Source: Candidatus Omnitrophota bacterium
Lineage (GTDB): Bacteria; Verrucomicrobiota; Verrucomicrobiia; Limisphaerales; UBA1319
Length of the DNA stretch: 10,941 nt
NCBI GenBank assembly: GCA_023473405.1
Contig: JAMCZD010000309.1
Span: 1-10,941, forward strand
Direction: 5' to 3'
Shown in pieces: positions 6,533 to 10,941 of this stretch (positions are counted from its first letter, which is position 1; every line of letters begins with the position of its first letter). The notes beneath the pieces are model-generated. The model ran no database searches. It was not told the DNA's origin and saw nothing but the letters and a program-made list of their open reading frames with translations. Both the position numbers and the translations under genes were made by a program.

Positions 6533-8722
6533 TCAATCAATGCGTTTGTAAATAATCGTGGCCGCCTGGCTGGGCTTAGCCAAGGTAACCAGGAAACCTT
6601 CCCCCATGAGTTCATGCCCGGAGATTTTCGACGCTTGCACAGTGCCGCAAACGGTCACTTCGTAGGTTGCGTCCGGGGAAAGACCGTGGAGTTTGAGGCG
6701 CCGGTTATCTTCCGTGTTCTCTTGGCCACGGAATGCTCGGACCACACCGAAGTCTCTTTCGGGCCAATGGAACTGCCAGGCAGACCAACTATTATTGGAA
6801 GCGTTGCGCTCAGTGAGCAGATAGAATTGACCCGAAGGCTTGTCAATTCCAAGGAGCTTGCGGTAGTAGCCCGGTTCCAGACCCGTCCTCGCCTCGAGCG
6901 CCGCCAACAATTCAGTCGAATGGATCGGCCCCTTCTCGAATGAATTATCGAGCCAAAGGTTGCCGCTGCCGTCGCAGGCACAGAGATTCTTGGGCAGGCC
7001 GGCTTGAAAGATAAAGTTGTTCTCGAACTGGTAGTTCGTGCAACCAAGCTGGGGCCGGACCGCATCAAGGTAAATACCGCTGGCGCGCTGGACGTCATGG
7101 ATGAGGTTCCAACGGACGGCCGCGCCGGGATCGGACTGGGGGAACGAGACGTAGATACCGGCGCCGTCCACAGCGGTTTGCATGACGTGGTGAATGTGAT
7201 TCGCTTCGACGACGTTGCCGCCGGCAAAAGGTGTCGATTTGTCTTCATTGCCGCTGACCACAATCCCCGAGTAAGCGATGTCGTGGATCAGGTTATGGGC
7301 AATTCGGCTGTTGCGGCACAGCGTCATAAAGATGCCTATGGACCCGAAATAATCCGTCCCGCAGTGATGGATATGGTTGTTGTCGATCTGGTAATCAACT
7401 GCTTCTCCCGGCACGATCTGGTCCGCCCATTTCAACGTGTCCCTATTCCTGAGTTTGCCCAGGACGATGCCGCCTCCGCCCAGGTCATGGATATCGTTTC
7501 CCTCGAGAGTGATCGCCGCGGTGCCGCGCAGCAGACCGATGCCGATGGCTCCCGCATGTTCCACAGCACCGTCGGTGAAGCTGCACCCGCGGGCGTTCTC
7601 GAACTTCAAGGCAGAGTCGATCCAGTGAAACTTGAGAAAGGGCTCAGGCTGAGTGCCAATGGTCCACTGGAGGCAGCCGAACATGGCGGTGAAACCGTAC
7701 GACGGAAGGGGCCAGTCCACGTAGGCTAACCGGATGCCTTGGAAGTGGAGGTTTTGAACGGGGTGCTGCCGGGTACCGGCTACTTCGAGCAGCGTATTCT
7801 GAACGATAGGCGCCACTACCTCGGCAGTCTCGAGGTCTTCGCCCGGCCGCGGCCAATAGGAAAGGATGCGCGTCTGCCGGTCGAAGTACCATTCGCCGGG
7901 TTGGTCCAGCATCTCGAGGGCGTTCTCGAAGTAGCAGGACCGACTCGGCACCGGATGGCCGATCTGGTATTCACCTGGCAAAAACTTCGGGGTCCACTGA
8001 TGGGGCGGCGGGAGGGGAAAGGTCTGCTCGGCCTCGTTCACGACGCCCAAACGAGAACGCGAGCCGTCGTTGTTGAATATCCAGACGAGCTCGACGTCGG
8101 CGATGTTCTTCCAGGCCTTGATTGGGTGGTCCACGCTCAACGTGAACGTGGTCCGGTCCGGATCGGGCTGACCAGGATCGGCCACGGAGGATTTAATGGT
8201 CCACCATGGGTTCTTGTCATTCGCGTTGGGGGTTCGGGCCCGCACCGCCCGTTGTCCATTGACGAACAACTGGCGGAAGTAAGAGTCCTGCAGGCCGGCG
8301 GTCATCCGGGGCAAAAGGGTGGTCCAAATCTCACCAAAGCCGCGCTTCCAACCGGTGAGCCTCAAGCCGCCGCTTATGATCACCGTTTCGCCCGGCATGG
8401 CTCCATAGGTAATCGAGTATTTCGCGGTGCCGGAGTCCTCCGGTCCGAATACCAATTTCCTTGGCTGTTGGTATGTCCCGCCGCGAATCGCAACAAGAAT
8501 ATCGTTGGTAAGCCCTTCAGCTATTCTATCGCGAACGGCATCGCGCGCCTTGGCTAACGTGGCGAATGGAGCGGAGGCAGTCCCGGGATTCGAGTCTAAA
8601 CCATCAGGGGCGACGTAGAAATCGGCTTGAGCGAAGGGCGGCTGCGGAAATGCGTTCGTCGAGGCAGCCAAGGTTAGGTAGACCACTCCCAGCGTGGCGG
8701 CGATGAAATTTGTGATAGTCAT
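6533..8722 (-). CDS. exported right-handed beta-helix protein, probable carbohydrate-active enzyme (GH141-like architecture)
   Basis: The 729-residue protein begins with a signal peptide (hydrophobic residues 6-20, likely cleavage after TNA at 24). The mature N-terminus carries FYVAPDGLDSNPGTASAPF at about 36-54, the usual opening of parallel beta-helix polysaccharide enzymes, and IRGGTYQ near 79. From about 405 to 575 there are successive beta-helix coils marked by repeated N-x-I-H-D/H: GNDIHDLGG (about 411), NNHIHHCG (about 449), HNLIHDIAYSG (about 478), ANHIHHVM (about 510), WNLIHDVQ (about 541) and ENNFIFQAG (about 570). The last 60 residues (LKLHGLSPDATYEVTVCG ... GFLVTLAKPSQAATIIYKR) resemble the small C-terminal beta-domain of GH36-type glycosidases. 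The layout recalls GH141 fucosidase/xylanase-like proteins, but substrate and catalytic residues are not identifiable by eye. It is the first gene of the unit with Ldh and the UroD-like gene. The leader before the ATG is AT-rich. Confidence 0.9.
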   Translation of the reverse strand: MTITNFIAATLGVVYLTLAASTNAFPQPPFAQADFYVAPDGLDSNPGTASAPFATLAKARDAVRDRIAEGLTNDILVAIRGGTYQQPRKLVFGPEDSGTAKYSITYGAMPGETVIISGGLRLTGWKRGFGEIWTTLLPRMTAGLQDSYFRQLFVNGQRAVRARTPNANDKNPWWTIKSSVADPGQPDPDRTTFTLSVDHPIKAWKNIADVELVWIFNNDGSRSRLGVVNEAEQTFPLPPPHQWTPKFLPGEYQIGHPVPSRSCYFENALEMLDQPGEWYFDRQTRILSYWPRPGEDLETAEVVAPIVQNTLLEVAGTRQHPVQNLHFQGIRLAYVDWPLPSYGFTAMFGCLQWTIGTQPEPFLKFHWIDSALKFENARGCSFTDGAVEHAGAIGIGLLRGTAAITLEGNDIHDLGGGGIVLGKLRNRDTLKWADQIVPGEAVDYQIDNNHIHHCGTDYFGSIGIFMTLCRNSRIAHNLIHDIAYSGIVVSGNEDKSTPFAGGNVVEANHIHHVMQTAVDGAGIYVSFPQSDPGAAVRWNLIHDVQRASGIYLDAVRPQLGCTNYQFENNFIFQAGLPKNLCACDGSGNLWLDNSFEKGPIHSTELLAALEARTGLEPGYYRKLLGIDKPSGQFYLLTERNASNNSWSAWQFHWPERDFGVVRAFRGQENTEDNRRLKLHGLSPDATYEVTVCGTVQASKISGHELMGEGFLVTLAKPSQAATIIYKRID

Positions 8723-9023
8723 TGTGTTTGCGCTTTTTATCTGGTTTAAAAACGATCGCTGTTTTTCTAAATCCGCTCAACATTCGATCCGCGCACGCTC
8801 TGCCGATTGGAAAATCGGCTTGTCCGTAGCGCGGACTTACGAGTCTGCTGTATCGCGGGTTTCCAACCCGCTTCGCGTAGGACCGGCGCACGCTCTGCCG
8901 ACTAGGAAGTCGGCGATACAGCAGGTTTGGAAACCTGTTGCGCCACAGTCTGCTTTCGCCGGTGCCAAAGGCAAGCGACCGCGGCTTTCGGCCACGATCG
9001 CTTGCGAATCAGCAGCAATCAAA
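8723..9023. repeat. gene-free hairpin array with direct and inverted repeats (REP-like)
   Basis: No gene is visible here. Perfect stems in order: GCCGATT-GGAA-AATCGGC (8802-8819), GTCCG-tagcg-CGGAC (8822-8836), GCGGGTT-TCC-AACCCGC (8855-8871), GCCGACT-AGGA-AGTCGGC (8897-8914), CAGGTTT-GG-AAACCTG (8922-8937), and GCAAGCGA/TCGCTTGC (8971-8978 with 8998-9005). A 16-bp direct repeat GCGCACGCTCTGCCGA occurs at 8791-8806 and 8886-8901 (95 bp apart), each time entering a GCCGA(C/T)T hairpin. CTGCTGTATCGC (8845-8856) recurs inverted at 8913-8924. So the unit appears duplicated with diverged hairpin sequences. The first 60 bp (about 8725-8785) are AT-rich and probably hold the promoter of the beta-helix gene, but no clear -35/-10 pair could be assigned. 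Confidence 0.75.
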
Positions 9024-9040
9024 ACGCCCTTGCTTGGCGT
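9021..9040 (-). terminator. candidate intrinsic terminator of the modular surface protein gene
   Basis: Immediately after the minus-strand stop codon (9041-9043), the transcript would read ACGCC-AAGCAAG-GGCGT followed by TTT: a 5-bp GC-rich stem with a 7-base loop (9024-9040) and a short T run (9021-9024, partly within the stem). The stem and T run are short, so this is only a plausible terminator. Confidence 0.4.
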
Positions 9041-10941
9041 CTATTGCCGCAGACGATAGAACTTCTGGTTCCCCGATGGGCTAACCAGGTATGGACTCGA
9101 GGCGTCGGTCACATCTGACCAGGGGCCGGTGACTGCATCAGCCGACTGGAGGGTGCCCGCACCGGTCCAGGAAATGGCGACCTGGTTTGCTTGCATTGAG
9201 ATGCTCAGCGGTCCCGGTGGAGCCACTTCCGCCGGGTTGAGATCAATGGTTAACCCGCTCAATATGCCCAAGTTTGGCGCATTAGGTATGCCATGGAAGT
9301 TGCCGGTGATCTGCCCATCCGTTACTGGGACAGCCTTGAAGTAGATAGTATTGCCGGCGGTGAATCCACCGGTGGCGGCGGTGAACGTCACGGGCGATTC
9401 ATCCCCGATGGTATAGCCGCCGGGCCAATCGCCTCGGCTGTAGAAATAGAGGTTGGCATTGGTCGCCGAACCCAACCCGCTAATAACAAAGTTCGCCGAG
9501 TCGGTTGGGGCTTGCCCAAAGTAAGCCACCAGGACCCAATCCCCGAGCAGAGGCGCCATGTCGGCGGACACGCCTTGGTCAGTTACGGAATTGCCGCCCG
9601 CGACGGGTGAGATGGTGAAGCCTACCGTGGTGGGATTACCGAGTGAATCCTTCAGGTTGGTGCCGGTGACAGTGATGAAATCATCATCAGTGCCGTCGGG
9701 AAGCGCGGACTCGGCGGATAATCCGTTAAAGACCGTGCCGCCCCCCGCGGCGCCCATGCCAACATAGGTCGTTGGGTCGGGATTGCCGGTCCGATGGCCG
9801 TTAATATCGATGTTGATGATCTTGGCGGCCTTCGCTTCATCCAATACATCAAAGCTGTACTCTTGGGTCTGGACGTTCTGCGGGGTGGCAGTATCGCCAA
9901 AGACGAGCTTGACGTTGATCGTGGCGCCTTGCGGCCAACCGCCGGTTGGGAGGTAGGTTATTGTGGTTAAATCCCCGGATTTATTGACGGTCGGAGTTAC
10001 GGTCTGACCGTTGATGGAGAGCTGGATCGAGCCAGGAACGACCTGCGAGACGAAATCCTGCAAATTGATCTGGACCGGTGTGGTGGAACTGAGACCCGTG
10101 CCGGTTGGTCCGAACGACTTAACGTATGGCTGCGGCAGAGGCAGTTCGACGGTCAAGCCGGACATGAGGGCAAGCACGCTGGTGTTGGTGAACGTCCCGC
10201 TGATCTTGCCGTTCACAACGGGCACATTCCTGAAGAACGTGACGTCGTTGATGAACACCCCTCGACCGGGGAATGGCTCGGGCCCGGTGGTGCCAGGGAT
10301 GATGTAAGTTCCGCAGCTAAAGCGGTTATTATCGCGCGGGTCCAACCGGGTGTAGAAATACAGGTTGGCAATGGGCGCATCACTCAAGCCGTCGATGGTG
10401 AAATCGGCGGTTCGGCTGGTTTGCCCCAAGTAGCCTACCAGAATCCAATCCTGGTTAAGAGCGGCATAATTGTCACTAAACTGGCCTGGGGTTGCTCCGG
10501 AATCGGCGGCACACACGGGACCGATGGTGAAACTGACCGTACTCGGTTGGCCGAGCGAATTCACCAGATTCGTACCGAGAATGGTGATGTTGTCATCGAA
10601 TGGACCGTCGGGATAAACCGTATCTGGAAGTTTCGAGCTGGCGGTGATGCCATTGAAAACGCTGCCACCACCGGCCGCGCCCTGGCCGACATAAGTGGCA
10701 CCGGGTGGACGAGCGGAACGCCCGGTCCCATTGATGTCGATGTTTACAATCTGGGCGGCCTTACGGACACTAATCACCTCGAAACTGAAATCCACAGTCT
10801 GCACCTGGGGCGGTGTGGCGTTATCGCCAAAGACTACCCGCATGATGTTCGTCGCCTCGGGGATCAAGCCTTCCGGCGGGGAGTAACTGAGGGTGGTTAC
10901 CGATGATCCAGCCGATTTGGTGATCGTGGGAGAAACGGCTT
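9041..10941 (-). CDS. large secreted or surface modular beta-sandwich protein, C-terminal part (5' end beyond window)
   Basis: The frame is open through the right edge, so about 633 C-terminal residues are present and any signal peptide is outside; the TTG at 10867 is not a real start, because an aligned repeat runs straight through it. Domain order from the edge: end of an Ig-like domain (VSPTITKSA ... VVFGDNATP ... FSFEV); module 1 from about 10770 (VNIDING, TYVGQGAAGGGSVFNG, ITILGTNL, DWILVGYLGQ, ANLYFYTR); a full Ig-like domain from about 10133 (TPTVNKSGDLTTITYLP, LVFGDTATP, YSFDV); module 2 from about 9830 with the same signatures; and from about 9215 a short C-terminal domain, ISWTGAGTLQSADAVTGPW to FYRLRQ. 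The pair repeats with a period of about 310 residues (930 bp between equivalent bases at 9821 and 10751). Such modules are frequent in exported Verrucomicrobiota and Planctomycetota proteins; their ligand is unknown. No catalytic motif is seen. A candidate terminator follows directly. Confidence 0.88.
   Translation of the reverse strand, partial: AVSPTITKSAGSSVTTLSYSPPEGLIPEATNIMRVVFGDNATPPQVQTVDFSFEVISVRKAAQIVNIDINGTGRSARPPGATYVGQGAAGGGSVFNGITASSKLPDTVYPDGPFDDNITILGTNLVNSLGQPSTVSFTIGPVCAADSGATPGQFSDNYAALNQDWILVGYLGQTSRTADFTIDGLSDAPIANLYFYTRLDPRDNNRFSCGTYIIPGTTGPEPFPGRGVFINDVTFFRNVPVVNGKISGTFTNTSVLALMSGLTVELPLPQPYVKSFGPTGTGLSSTTPVQINLQDFVSQVVPGSIQLSINGQTVTPTVNKSGDLTTITYLPTGGWPQGATINVKLVFGDTATPQNVQTQEYSFDVLDEAKAAKIINIDINGHRTGNPDPTTYVGMGAAGGGTVFNGLSAESALPDGTDDDFITVTGTNLKDSLGNPTTVGFTISPVAGGNSVTDQGVSADMAPLLGDWVLVAYFGQAPTDSANFVISGLGSATNANLYFYSRGDWPGGYTIGDESPVTFTAATGGFTAGNTIYFKAVPVTDGQITGNFHGIPNAPNLGILSGLTIDLNPAEVAPPGPLSISMQANQVAISWTGAGTLQSADAVTGPWSDVTDASSPYLVSPSGNQKFYRLRQ

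Noticed and set aside
7739..8557. Plus-strand 272-codon frame opposite the beta-helix gene
   Set aside because: It is a shadow of the minus-strand gene, which has a signal peptide and clear beta-helix motifs. The shadow has no recognisable domain.
8790..9010. Hairpin array as a CRISPR or integron attC array
   Set aside because: There is no regular repeat-spacer pattern and no cas or integrase gene; the direct repeat occurs only twice and stems differ in sequence.

Overview
The window (about 56-60% GC by eye) looks like a metagenomic or draft contig from Verrucomicrobiota, probably the Limisphaerales/Pedosphaerales side. This is an inference from four things: exported beta-sandwich modules of a type common in that phylum, a C-terminal segment of the form 'ISWTGAGTLQSAD...GPW..VT...FYRLRQ', a mostly Shine-Dalgarno-poor set of starts, and intergenic arrays of short hairpins that translate into spurious Arg/Pro-rich ORFs. 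No rRNA, tRNA, CRISPR, transposase or phage gene was seen.

Layout, left to right. Positions 1-383 (minus strand) carry a fragment of a ComM/YifB-type Mg-chelatase-like AAA+ ATPase. It is broken on both sides: its upstream end stops at a hairpin-rich repeat (about 387-605), and its downstream end runs into a 28-bp inverted copy of its own sequence (1-28 versus 166-193). Positions 632-2713 (plus strand) encode a large exported, probably lipid-anchored protein of unknown function with a glycosidase-like central region. It converges on a complete class I aminotransferase (2903-4075, minus).

Upstream of the aminotransferase on the minus strand is a tight three-gene unit, transcribed right to left: an exported right-handed beta-helix protein (6533-8722), an Ldh-family NAD(P)-dependent oxidoreductase (5446-6516) and a uroporphyrinogen-decarboxylase-like protein (4267-5427). 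The gaps are 16 and 18 bp, so co-transcription is likely; the aminotransferase follows after 191 bp that include a heptamer tandem repeat. The beta-helix protein resembles carbohydrate-active enzymes, so the unit may deal with extracellular polysaccharide or a derived sugar/hydroxyacid, but the sequence does not name a substrate.

Positions 8723-9040 form a gene-free array of hairpins with a 16-bp direct repeat. The rest, 9041 to the right edge, is the C-terminal part of a large secreted or surface protein on the minus strand, built from a repeating pair of domains with a period of about 310 residues.

Most notable: (i) a self-inverted contig end next to a repeat-truncated comM fragment, which may be an assembly chimera; (ii) two intergenic hairpin arrays with similar architecture; (iii) the beta-helix / Ldh / UroD-like operon; (iv) a large exported protein of unknown function.
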